A stretch of DNA of 64,000 nt, taken from JBARKJ01 sp049801375. GTDB lineage: Bacteria > Nitrospirota > JACRHJ01. The notes below the pieces were generated by a model. That model worked only from the letters and a program-made list of their open reading frames with translations, was not told where the DNA came from and made no database searches. Position numbers and translations under genes: made by a program. Of the stretch, positions 8,187 through 16,013 are shown piece by piece (position 1 is the stretch's first letter; the number at the start of each line of letters is the position of its first letter). The stretch lies in the NCBI GenBank assembly GCA_049801375.1, contig JBARKJ010000046.1, positions 24,520 to 88,519 of the forward strand, in the 5' to 3' direction.

Positions 8187-10511
8187 TTAGAACATCGACC
8201 CCATGGAAAATTCAAATTTTCCAGATCTATCACCCAGCTGCTTGTTAAGGACGTAACCATACTCGAGCCTGATAAGCCCCATTGGAGAAGTCCACCTTAA
8301 ACCGGCGCCGGCGGTATATTTCAGCTTGCTTAAATCGAAACCCTCGCCGTCGTCGAAAGCCCGTCCGGCGTCCACGAAGGTCACGCCCCTGAGTTTTACG
8401 GCGGGGAACAGCGGGAAAGTGTATTCTCCGTTGAATACTAATTCTTTATTGCCGCCCTTCGGGTCTCCGAGCGGCGATATCGAAACGGACTTGGGGACTA
8501 TGGGTTCCAGTTTCACAATCGGAAAACGCGGGCCTGCGGTGCCCCAGTCAAGGCCCCGCACGGTGTCGATGCCGCCGACAAAGAACCTCTCGTTTAACGG
8601 GATCGGACGCCCCTGCAATCCCGCGGCATATCCGGCCCTGCCGTGAATGGAAAACGCGGTGTCGAAGTAGAACGGGAAGTACCAGGTGCTGTCGCCTACC
8701 ATCTTATAAAATGCGTTATCGCCGCCGAGAAAGGTCGCGGCGTACTCAGCGTATATCGAGTTGTTGCTTCCCCGCCTGGGGTCCAGGTAGTTGTCTCTGC
8801 TGTCCCGGTAGAAATTGACCCCGAATTTGCCGGTGGTCTTAAACTCCTGGCTCTGCTGGAAGAGGGGGCTGGTCGCTATTGAGTTATCCACGTCGAAATA
8901 GTTCTCGGAGGACCAGGAATAGGAACCGGTTATGCCCCAGTAATCCAGGAAACGACGGCCAAGACTCAGGCTCGCGCCGGCGGATTTGTCCGAATAGCCG
9001 GTATAAGTCCTTTGATCTTTAAAGAGGTCTATGCGGAGCGATACGGGCCTGTTCAGAAGCCACGGCTCCAGGAAGCTTACGTCGAAGTCCTGCGTGCGCG
9101 CGCCGAACTCTCCCTTGAACTTAAGCATTTCGCCGAGTCCCAGGAAGTTGTTCTGCGTGATCTCGCCTATTCCCACCAGCCTGTCTATCGTGCTGTACCC
9201 GCCGCCGATGCTGAAGGAGCCGGTGGATTTCTCCTTAACCTTGACGTTTAAGTCCACCGTGTCCTTCTGTTCCTTCCTGTCGGGGACGATCTGCACGTCC
9301 TCGAAGAAGTCCAGGTTCTTGAGCCTTTCGTAGCTCCGTTTCAGACTGGTGGTATCGTATATCTCGCCCTCGTCGAACTTAAGCTCGCGCCGTATTATCT
9401 TGTCCCGCGTCTTTACGTTCCCGGAGATGTTTATCCTGTTCACGAATATCTGGTCGCCCTCGCTTACCTCCAGCGTAACGTCCACCAGCCTCTTCTCGGC
9501 GTTCGGCTTAATGACCGGGGAGATCGAGGCGAACGCATAGCCCTTTGAGCCGTACATGTCGGTAAGGGCGACTACGTCGTCTTTCATCAGGTCCCGGTTC
9601 ATGATCTCGCCCGGCTTGCTCTTGACCTTGGCCATCAGTTCCTTGCCGGTAAAGACTTTGTTGCCGGAGACGTCAATCGTACCGTAGCGGAACTGTTCGC
9701 CCTCATGGATGGGTATGGTGATGGAGAGGCTTTTCTTGTCCGCGGACAGGTCCACCTTGGGCTCGCCGACGTTTACCTGGATGTAGCCGTTGTTGTAATA
9801 AAGGCCCTTTATCCTGTCGATGTCCTGGGAGAGGTCCACCACCTTGTACGTCCCGGTCTTCATAATCCAGGACCAGAGCGTAATGTATTTTTTGGTGGAC
9901 ATGACCTTCTTTATTTTTTTGGCGCTGATCTTTTCGTTCCCGATGAAGGTAACTTTACTTATGCGTACCTTATCGCCCTCTTTTATCTGGTATATTACCC
10001 GCACGTCCCTCTTCGTCTCTTTTAGTACCGGGAGGACCTGCGCGTTGTAATATCCCTCGTCCTGGTAGAAAAGCCGGAGCTTCTCCGCGTTCTCTTCCAC
10101 CAGCGACGGATTATATATTGAATAAGCCGTGAGGTTTACCTTCTCCCGGAGTTTCGTGCTCTCAAGTTTTTTGTTCCCCTCGAAATTGAACGACGCGAGA
10201 ATCGGCCGCTCGACGACGGTGAACGTCAGCCTGAGTCCCCCCTGATAACCCTCCGCGTCCACCTTTATATCGCTGAAATATCCCATCCGGTAGATGTTCG
10301 CCACGTCCTGGCGGACCTTGGACGGGACAAAAAGGTCCCCGACCTTAAGAGACATCTTCGAGCGGATGGTATCGGTCTCGACCTTCTTGTTACCCACTAT
10401 CTGGATATCGGTTACCTTGGCCGCTTCATCGGCGAAAACCGGGAGAGCGAGAGCTAATAGGTAAATGGAGAAGGTTAAGAACAGAAATTTTCTAATGCGG
10501 GGAAAACCCAA
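8187..10511 (-). CDS. bamA: Outer membrane protein assembly factor BamA
   Basis: Central component of the BAM complex, inserting beta-barrel proteins into the outer membrane. With a TTG start at 10511 the protein has 774 residues. That start is chosen because AAGGAGG sits six bases upstream (10518-10524) and the N terminus becomes a clean signal peptide (RKFLFLTFSIYLLALALPVFA). Several POTRA domains follow (for example from KVTDIQIVGNKKV to ~residue 400), then a 16-strand barrel containing the conserved VRG-like segment and ending in the usual terminal Phe. Earlier in-frame codons up to 10607 run through the promoter and the hemW stop and are rejected. It is the first gene of the envelope operon. 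Confidence 0.93.
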   Translation of the reverse strand: MGFPRIRKFLFLTFSIYLLALALPVFADEAAKVTDIQIVGNKKVETDTIRSKMSLKVGDLFVPSKVRQDVANIYRMGYFSDIKVDAEGYQGGLRLTFTVVERPILASFNFEGNKKLESTKLREKVNLTAYSIYNPSLVEENAEKLRLFYQDEGYYNAQVLPVLKETKRDVRVIYQIKEGDKVRISKVTFIGNEKISAKKIKKVMSTKKYITLWSWIMKTGTYKVVDLSQDIDRIKGLYYNNGYIQVNVGEPKVDLSADKKSLSITIPIHEGEQFRYGTIDVSGNKVFTGKELMAKVKSKPGEIMNRDLMKDDVVALTDMYGSKGYAFASISPVIKPNAEKRLVDVTLEVSEGDQIFVNRINISGNVKTRDKIIRRELKFDEGEIYDTTSLKRSYERLKNLDFFEDVQIVPDRKEQKDTVDLNVKVKEKSTGSFSIGGGYSTIDRLVGIGEITQNNFLGLGEMLKFKGEFGARTQDFDVSFLEPWLLNRPVSLRIDLFKDQRTYTGYSDKSAGASLSLGRRFLDYWGITGSYSWSSENYFDVDNSIATSPLFQQSQEFKTTGKFGVNFYRDSRDNYLDPRRGSNNSIYAEYAATFLGGDNAFYKMVGDSTWYFPFYFDTAFSIHGRAGYAAGLQGRPIPLNERFFVGGIDTVRGLDWGTAGPRFPIVKLEPIVPKSVSISPLGDPKGGNKELVFNGEYTFPLFPAVKLRGVTFVDAGRAFDDGEGFDLSKLKYTAGAGLRWTSPMGLIRLEYGYVLNKQLGDRSGKFEFSMGSMF

Positions 10512-10549
10512 AAATCGCCTCCTTGATACTCGCCCTTTTAAAGTGCCAT

Positions 10550-10579
10550 AATATAGCACTACGGCCATGACGCTGTAAA
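10550..10579 (-). promoter_or_regulatory. Sigma-70-type promoter of the bamA-lpx operon
   Basis: On the minus strand TTTACA (10574-10579) and TATATT (10550-10555) are separated by 18 bases, each one mismatch from consensus. The pair lies just after the hemW stop and 38 bases before the bamA TTG start, so the envelope operon can be transcribed independently of hemW. Confidence 0.65.
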
Positions 10580-10590
10580 CAAAAAAATTC

Positions 10591-11715
10591 TTAGAAAAAC
10601 TCCGCAATTACCCGGTTTGAGGCTAGGACTCCGCGCATCGTCAGGAAGGCTTTGCCCTCGCTTATGACCATATATCCAGCATCCGCCATTTTCATGGCTA
10701 TTGAACCATATTCATCCAGAAAATCCTTCCCGAATCTTGTTTCGTATTCTTCCAGCGAAAACCCGTCGCTCTTCCTTAAACCAAGCATCAGGAATTCCCG
10801 TTCCCGCTCCCCGGGTGTCAGGACCTCAGAGGACTCCGCCGGGCTTTCTCCCTTTTCCAGCCTTTCGATATACCGGGCGATATCCGGAACATTCCAGGCG
10901 GCATGGCCTTCAGCCCGCGAATGCGCGCCCGCGCCGAAACCGATAAAATCGCACGCGGACCAGTAGTTCAGGTTATGCGCGCACTCATGGCCGGGGCGGG
11001 CGAAATTGGAAATCTCGTAACGCGCGTATCCGGCTTCCGAAAGCCGGCTGACCGCCTGGAGATACATCTCCACCTGCACCGTCTCCGGCGGAAGGGTCAG
11101 AAGTCCGGCCTTCTGCATCGCGTGAAACTCCGTCCCCTCCTCTATGGACAGGTCGTACAGGGAGATGTGTTCGGGTGAAAGGCTGATGGCTTCGTCGAGC
11201 GAATTCTGCCACCGCTTCATGTCCTGCCCGGGAAGCGAGTAGATGAGGTCGATGCTGATGTTATCTATCCCGGACGCCCGCAGTTCGTCCACGGCCCGCT
11301 TTATCTCACCCGGGCCGTGTATCCTCCCCAGCGTCCGAAGCTCCTCCGGGTCGAACGATTGCGCGCCCAGGCTTACCCTGTTCACCCCGAGGGCCTGAAG
11401 CGCGGAAAAATCAATGTGTCCCAGTGCACCGGGGTTCGCTTCGACGGTTAACTCCGTGCCTGCCTCCGGGTTGAAATATTCTCCGATGCCCTCCAGCAGG
11501 AGGCGCAGGCTTTCCATCGGCAGGACCGTGGGCGTGCCGCCGCCGACGTAAATGCTTAAAGGGTCTATTCCGATGCCCCGCATCCGCATCTCTTTCAAGA
11601 TGGCCAGGACATATTTCTTCGCTATTTCTTTATCGAACGGGATGGAATTGAAGGAGCAGTAACGGCACTTGCGGACGCAGAAAGGGATGTGGAAATAAAG
11701 CCCGGCCTTCTTCAA
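10591..11715 (-). CDS. hemW: Radical SAM haem chaperone HemW
   Basis: Radical SAM protein of the HemW family, which binds haem and delivers it to apoproteins; formerly annotated as oxygen-independent coproporphyrinogen oxidase. The CxxxCxxC motif is CVRKCRYC within YFHIPFCVRKCRYCSFNS, followed by the YVGGGTPTVL and SLGAQSF motifs of the family. With a TTG start at 11715 the protein has 374 residues, the usual length, and the start overlaps the upstream stop as TTGA; the in-frame extension to 11790 lies wholly within the preceding gene. Full-length HemW lacks the N-terminal residues found in HemN, as here. Confidence 0.88.
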   Translation of the reverse strand: MKKAGLYFHIPFCVRKCRYCSFNSIPFDKEIAKKYVLAILKEMRMRGIGIDPLSIYVGGGTPTVLPMESLRLLLEGIGEYFNPEAGTELTVEANPGALGHIDFSALQALGVNRVSLGAQSFDPEELRTLGRIHGPGEIKRAVDELRASGIDNISIDLIYSLPGQDMKRWQNSLDEAISLSPEHISLYDLSIEEGTEFHAMQKAGLLTLPPETVQVEMYLQAVSRLSEAGYARYEISNFARPGHECAHNLNYWSACDFIGFGAGAHSRAEGHAAWNVPDIARYIERLEKGESPAESSEVLTPGEREREFLMLGLRKSDGFSLEEYETRFGKDFLDEYGSIAMKMADAGYMVISEGKAFLTMRGVLASNRVIAEFF

Positions 11716-12170
11716 TCGAGCTTCAGGGTCATCGCTGTCTCGTTGCACTCGTCGGGATACTTGACGCACTTGTTCCGGCACTCGGTCCATACCTTCTGCG
11801 GGAGGTCGTTTTTGCTGGCCTTACGGAAACCGATTTTATCGAAGAATTCCTGGACGTACGTCAGGACGAAGACTTCCTTAACCCCCATCTCGGCGGCCTC
11901 TTCCATGCAGGCCCGGACCAGTTTTTTTCCTATGCCCTTCCCGATATGCTCCGGCGCGACCGCAACCGACCTCAGCTCGCCAAGGCCTTCCCAGCCGACA
12001 TGGAGCGCGGCCACGCCTATGACTTTTCCGTTTTTTTCATAGACGCTGAAATCGCGGATGGAGTCGTACAGCTCGCCAAGCGCCCTGGGGAGCATCTCTC
12101 CCTTTTCGGCGTAGCGGTTGACCAAGTCCTTTATGACTTTTACGTCCTGGATTCGCGCTTTTCGTATCAT
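11712..12170 (-). CDS. GNAT-family N-acetyltransferase, ArgA-like short form
   Basis: 152-residue acetyltransferase resembling stand-alone N-acetylglutamate synthases of the short ArgA type. The acetyl-CoA binding motif is VAPEHIGKGIGKKLV and the C-terminal part carries the FFDKIGFRKASKNDLPQKVW segment typical of these enzymes, along with three Cys (CRNKCVKYPDEC). If so, it makes N-acetylglutamate for arginine synthesis. It is translationally coupled on both sides (TGATG with korC, TTGA with hemW). Substrate is inferred from similarity; GNAT membership is certain. Confidence 0.75.
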   Translation of the reverse strand: MIRKARIQDVKVIKDLVNRYAEKGEMLPRALGELYDSIRDFSVYEKNGKVIGVAALHVGWEGLGELRSVAVAPEHIGKGIGKKLVRACMEEAAEMGVKEVFVLTYVQEFFDKIGFRKASKNDLPQKVWTECRNKCVKYPDECNETAMTLKLD

Positions 12171-12706
12171 CAGCCGACCTGAGAAAAGCCCTTTTCGAGC
12201 GCGGATATGTTCGCGGTAAGGAGATGCCTGTTCCTGGGTGGGAGCGATTCTTCGAGGGCCTTCATTACATGGCCGATGGAGGCCGCGCCGGAGACCTTCA
12301 AGTATGCGCCGAGCAGGACCATGTTGACCACGCGCGGGTTTCCTATTTCCTCCGCTATCTCGTTCGCGGCTACATTAAGTACCTTTCTGCCCGGCCTCTT
12401 GACGACCGTCTTGACGAGAGAGGAATTCAGGATTATGAACCCGCCGCGCCCGACCTTATCGGAGAACTTGACGGCGGAGGCCTCGTTCATGGCGATGAGC
12501 GCGCCGGGGCTGTCCACCACCGGAGAGCCGATCTCTTCATCGGATATTATTACGGTGCAGTTGGCGGTGCCGCCGCGCATCTCCGCGCCGTATGAAGGGA
12601 ACCATGTCACATGCTTCCCGCCCAGCATCCCCGCCCACGCCAGGAGCTTGCCTGCCAGCAGGACTCCCTGGCCGCCGAAGCCCGCAATTAATACGTCGCT
12701 TTTCAC
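12170..12706 (-). CDS. 2-oxoacid:ferredoxin oxidoreductase, gamma subunit
   Basis: Gamma-type subunit (178 residues) of a ferredoxin-dependent 2-oxoacid oxidoreductase, which makes acyl-CoA from a 2-oxoacid with ferredoxin as electron acceptor. The family start DVLIAGFGGQGVLLAGK and the motif SYGAEMRGGTANCTVI are clear. The GTG start at 12706 overlaps the beta-subunit stop (GTGA); a longer reading in this frame to 13225 is only a shadow of korB. The 2-oxoglutarate type (KorC) is likely from the beta subunit partner, but the 2-oxoisovalerate type cannot be excluded. Confidence 0.88.
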   Translation of the reverse strand: MKSDVLIAGFGGQGVLLAGKLLAWAGMLGGKHVTWFPSYGAEMRGGTANCTVIISDEEIGSPVVDSPGALIAMNEASAVKFSDKVGRGGFIILNSSLVKTVVKRPGRKVLNVAANEIAEEIGNPRVVNMVLLGAYLKVSGAASIGHVMKALEESLPPRNRHLLTANISALEKGFSQVG

Positions 12707-13449
12707 AGACGTTTCCCGCCGTCTTTGAATACCTTCACCGGGAAAACATCCTGCATCGGCCCGGCCACCCATTCCATCGCCTTCAGGGGGTCCATCCCCC
12801 AGTTCGTCGGGCACAGCGAGAGGACCTCGACGAAAGTAAAACCCTTGCCCGCAAGCTGGTACTCGAAGGCCTTCCTTATGGCGTTCTTCGTCTTGACGAC
12901 GTTTTTCTTGCTGTCTATCGCGGTGCGCTCCACGTAATACGGCGCCTCCAGCGTCGCTATCATCTCCGCCGCCCGCAGGGGATATCCGTCCTCTTCGGGT
13001 TTTCTGCCCCTTGGAGTCGTGGTAGTTTTCTGGTTTATCAATGTCGTGGGGGCCATCTGGCCGCCGGTCATCCCGTATGTCGCGTTGTTCACGAATATGA
13101 CCGTGAAGTTCTCGCCCCTGTTGGCGGCGTGTATAATCTCCGCGGTCCCGATGGCGGCAAGGTCCCCGTCGCCCTGGTAGCTGAATATCAGCCTGTCCGG
13201 GAGGACCCGTTTCATCCCGGTGCATGCCGCCGGGGGCCGTCCGTGGGCGACTTCGAGCATATCGAAATTAAAATAGTCGTAAGCGAACACGGCGCATCCG
13301 ACGGGCGCGATGCCGATGGTCTTTCCGCGCATCCCCAAATCGTCTATCGCCTGGGCGATCATCCTGTGCAGAGTGCCGTGGCTGCAACCCGGACAGAATC
13401 GAAACGGCGCGGGCTTCAAGGACTTCGGCCTTACGGAAATCTGCTTCAA
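12703..13449 (-). CDS. 2-oxoacid:ferredoxin oxidoreductase, thiamine-diphosphate-binding beta subunit
   Basis: Catalytic beta subunit (248 residues) that binds thiamine diphosphate. The motif FCPGCSHG near residue 18, the TPP/Mg motif GDGDLAAIG and the NNATYGMTGGQMAPTT segment are typical of KorB/VorB. The start is a TTG at 13449 with GAGG five bases upstream. No alpha subunit or small ferredoxin subunit precedes it: the next 120 bases lead to a tRNA gene, so the complex must take its alpha subunit from elsewhere in the genome, or the operon has been broken here. Confidence 0.88.
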   Translation of the reverse strand: MKQISVRPKSLKPAPFRFCPGCSHGTLHRMIAQAIDDLGMRGKTIGIAPVGCAVFAYDYFNFDMLEVAHGRPPAACTGMKRVLPDRLIFSYQGDGDLAAIGTAEIIHAANRGENFTVIFVNNATYGMTGGQMAPTTLINQKTTTTPRGRKPEEDGYPLRAAEMIATLEAPYYVERTAIDSKKNVVKTKNAIRKAFEYQLAGKGFTFVEVLSLCPTNWGMDPLKAMEWVAGPMQDVFPVKVFKDGGKRL

Positions 13450-13533
13450 TAATACCTCAAGTAAATGGTGCTCATGACGGGGAACGAGTTGGAACAGCCT
13501 CTAAAGTGTCCCGTGTTCTGCTATAATTTTATC

Positions 13534-13561
13534 TTGACAAACCGTCGGACGCTCTGTTAAT
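13534..13561 (+). promoter_or_regulatory. Promoter of tRNA-Phe
   Basis: A perfect TTGACA (13534-13539) is followed after 16 bases by GTTAAT (13556-13561), a 4/6 match to the -10 consensus. The mature tRNA starts 14 bases downstream, a suitable distance for a short leader. Confidence 0.5.
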
Positions 13562-13574
13562 TTATTGACCTCGT

Positions 13575-13650
13575 GCCGAGGTAGCTCAGATGGTAGAGCA
13601 GAGGCCTGAAAAGCCTCGTGTCCGCAGTTCGATTCTGCGCCTCGGCACCA
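13575..13650 (+). tRNA. tRNA-Phe (anticodon GAA)
   Basis: 76-base cloverleaf. The acceptor stem GCCGAGG pairs with CCTCGGC, the D arm is GCTC...GAGC, the anticodon stem GAGGC/GCCTC encloses loop CTGAAAA with anticodon GAA, and the T arm CGCAG/CTGCG encloses TTCGATT. The 3' CCA is encoded and is followed at once by a run of six T. It is the only plus-strand gene in the first 33 kb and stands between two minus-strand operons. Confidence 0.97.
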
Positions 13651-13657
13651 TTTTTTC

Positions 13658-15043
13658 CTACCGCTTCACTTCCGTGTACTCCGACGCTTCCTTTTCCGCC
13701 TTCATTTTCTCCCATGCCTTATCCGCGATCCTGCAGTATTCCTCGGAGTATTTATCCAGATCCGGCGCCAGGTCGGTCAGAATCTTCTCCGCGCCTTCAT
13801 GCGTGGGCCGCGCCCCGGAGGCCAGGACCGATTCGCGGACGAACTCCGGCTTGTCTATCATCATGCACGGGGTCAGCATGTTCGGGTTCGTCTTCTGCCG
13901 CGCGCGGATCATCTTGAAGAACGACGACATCAGCGCGTCTTTTATCGTCGTATTCCTGATGTTGTCCACGGCGAAATGGCAGAATACGCAGGGTTCGATA
14001 TCTCCGTGCGCGTTCACGTGCAGGTATTTCCTGCCGCCGGCTAAGCACCCGCCCACGACGTGCCCGTCGTTCCAGAAATCAGCTAACAGTATCGGCTTTG
14101 TCCGCCGGACGCGCCAGACCGTCTCCCGGAGCGTGCTTCTCTGCTGGGGCGTGGGCATAAGGTCGATGTTCGGCTCCCTGCCTATGGGTATGTACGAGAA
14201 GAACCAGCCCACCGAGCAGCCCTTTTCAATCATAAGGTCATAGTACTCCTCCGAGGTAATGGTCTCGAAGTTCTTGCGGGTCGAGGTGCAGGAGAAGCCG
14301 AACAGTACCCCGGCCTCTTTCAAAAGGTCCATGGCGTGCATGACCTTCTGGAAATGTCCCTTGCCGCGCCGCAGGTCGGTCTCCTCCTCGAACCCTTCAA
14401 GGCTTATGCAGGGCAGGACGTTGCCAAGCTCGGCAACCTTCTTCACAAGCGTCTCGTCTAAAAGTCCGCCGTGGGTGAAAACGAGGAACGCGACATCGTG
14501 GTGCTTTTCGAAAATTTCCAGCAGGTCCTTACGGAAGAACGGCTCTCCGCCGGAGACGACGCAGAAGTAAACGCCCATCTCCTTCATCTGGTTTATGACG
14601 CCGTCGACTTCATCGAACGACAGTTCTTCGGTCTTTTTATAGCTGCCGGCGTAGCAGCCGAAGCAGTTCAAGTTGCAGCGCATCGAGGGCGATATGACAT
14701 ACAGGCCGGGTGGATAGAAACCGCCCCCTTCGTCCTGAAACGCCTTCCGCTTGTTCGTGCCTACCAGCAACTGGCCGACTATGAACGTCTTCACCAGCCT
14801 CTTGCGGACGTTCGGGTGGGTCTCCCGGATTATCTTCTTCGCCACCTGCAGACTCGGGTGGCCGTCCATGAACATCTTCCGGATCTCCCTTATCGCCTTG
14901 ACGTACTTCTCTTTTTTGGCGAATTTTTCAGCCAGGTAGGTAAACCGGATTACATTTTCGTCTGAACTGTTGCCCAGAATCCCCAGCAGGGCGTCCGCCG
15001 CCTGCGTTATTGTATAATTTCGAAACTGCTCAAAATAACTCAT
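13658..15043 (-). CDS. Radical SAM protein with SPASM-like C-terminal domain
   Basis: 461-residue radical SAM enzyme. After a ~110-residue helical N-terminal extension comes the CxxxCxxC motif (CNLNCFGC) and the family GGEPF segment (VVSGGEPFFRK). A C-terminal Cys-rich part (GGCLAGG, EPCVFCHF, then CMMI) can bind an auxiliary Fe-S cluster as in SPASM/twitch proteins. ATG 15043 is preferred over the GTG six codons upstream; a GGGAGG precedes both. The substrate is unknown. It has its own promoter but follows the polyketide region, so a link to that pathway is possible but unproven. Confidence 0.82.
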   Translation of the reverse strand: MSYFEQFRNYTITQAADALLGILGNSSDENVIRFTYLAEKFAKKEKYVKAIREIRKMFMDGHPSLQVAKKIIRETHPNVRKRLVKTFIVGQLLVGTNKRKAFQDEGGGFYPPGLYVISPSMRCNLNCFGCYAGSYKKTEELSFDEVDGVINQMKEMGVYFCVVSGGEPFFRKDLLEIFEKHHDVAFLVFTHGGLLDETLVKKVAELGNVLPCISLEGFEEETDLRRGKGHFQKVMHAMDLLKEAGVLFGFSCTSTRKNFETITSEEYYDLMIEKGCSVGWFFSYIPIGREPNIDLMPTPQQRSTLRETVWRVRRTKPILLADFWNDGHVVGGCLAGGRKYLHVNAHGDIEPCVFCHFAVDNIRNTTIKDALMSSFFKMIRARQKTNPNMLTPCMMIDKPEFVRESVLASGARPTHEGAEKILTDLAPDLDKYSEEYCRIADKAWEKMKAEKEASEYTEVKR

Positions 15044-15081
15044 TACCGCTTCACCTCCCACTACGATTGCAGAGTATGTAA

Positions 15082-15110
15082 TTTTTACAAAACAGGGGGC
15101 ACTAAGTCAA
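15082..15110 (-). promoter_or_regulatory. Promoter of the SPASM radical SAM gene
   Basis: Minus-strand TTGACT (15105-15110) and TAAAAA (15082-15087) with a 17-base spacer lie 39 bases before the ATG, between the LpxL-like stop and this gene. Confidence 0.45.
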
Positions 15111-15113
15111 GGA

Positions 15114-16013
15114 TTAATCCCAAAAATAATAAAAATTGAACCATTGTTCAGGGTGGCTGCGCACGTATTTTTCAAATACGGCGGCGATTTTCCTGATGTT
15201 TACCCGCAGGTCATGGTCAACGTCCCCGGTAGCCGTCATCTCTATCGGCGGCTCCGCGACAGGATGGTATTTGCCGTCCTCTCCCATTATTGTAAACGCG
15301 GGTATAAGCGGCACACCGGTTTTCATGGCCAAAAGCGCCGGCCCCCTTGGGAACGCCGCCGGCTTCCCGAAGAAATCCACCCTGATGCCGGACCTGCTTA
15401 AGTCCCGGTCCCCCTGAATCGCCACCAGTTCATTTCTTTTCAGGGCGTTATACGCGCTCAGGGCAAACCCGGCGGGGTTGTCGGTGGATATTATTTTTAT
15501 CCCCCTGATATCCTTGTTCCTGTCTAAAAGGCGGTTCTGCTCCTCCGAGTCGTAGAGGTGCTGGACGACGTTTACCTTGAACCCGAGGTATTTAAGCAGT
15601 ATCCCGCCCAGTTCCCAATGGCCTATGTGCGCGGTCAAGATTATCGCGCCCTTCCCGCCCTCGACCGCTTTTTTAATATTGTCCAGGCCTAAAAATTCCG
15701 GCACGCGCGAGGCTATCTCGGCGTCGCTCATCCGCTCGAAACGGAAGAGGTCCAGCAGAAATCTCCCGTGGCTGCGCCAGAGCTTCCGCACCGTCATGAA
15801 CTTTTCACGCTGCGGGACGTCCGGGCCCAGGACGTGGTCCAGGTTCCTTACCTGCTCGGGGACGATATTTTCGGATTTATAATAGAATAGCCAGTCGGCG
15901 ATCCTGTCCCCTATCAAGTTGGCGAGAGGGGTCGGGATATATCTCGCCCCCCAGGAGATCCACCAGTAGATGGAGTGCTTGTCCAGCCTGTAGGAATGAG
16001 TCCCTTTAACCAT
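15114..16013 (-). CDS. Lysophospholipid/lipid A acyltransferase of the LpxL (HtrB) family
   Basis: 299-residue membrane-associated acyltransferase. The catalytic H(X4)D/E motif is HIGHWE at about residue 130, and the downstream GDRDLSRSGIRVDFFGKPAAFPRGPA segment is typical of LpxL/LpxM enzymes, as is the C-terminal HPEQWFNFYYFWD. In lipid A synthesis such enzymes add secondary acyl chains; related proteins also acylate other lipids or polyketide-like products. It overlaps the upstream B12-type radical SAM gene by 8 bases, so it belongs to that transcription unit and not to the lpx operon. Confidence 0.85.
   Translation of the reverse strand: MVKGTHSYRLDKHSIYWWISWGARYIPTPLANLIGDRIADWLFYYKSENIVPEQVRNLDHVLGPDVPQREKFMTVRKLWRSHGRFLLDLFRFERMSDAEIASRVPEFLGLDNIKKAVEGGKGAIILTAHIGHWELGGILLKYLGFKVNVVQHLYDSEEQNRLLDRNKDIRGIKIISTDNPAGFALSAYNALKRNELVAIQGDRDLSRSGIRVDFFGKPAAFPRGPALLAMKTGVPLIPAFTIMGEDGKYHPVAEPPIEMTATGDVDHDLRVNIRKIAAVFEKYVRSHPEQWFNFYYFWD

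Noticed and set aside
12707..13225. N-terminal extension of the gamma subunit
   Set aside because: The extension is korB in another frame; the GTGA overlap and the family N terminus point to GTG 12706.
12592..13452. Plus-strand open frame opposite korB
   Set aside because: Antisense shadow of a gene with clear TPP-binding motifs; high-GC codon bias produces long reverse frames here.
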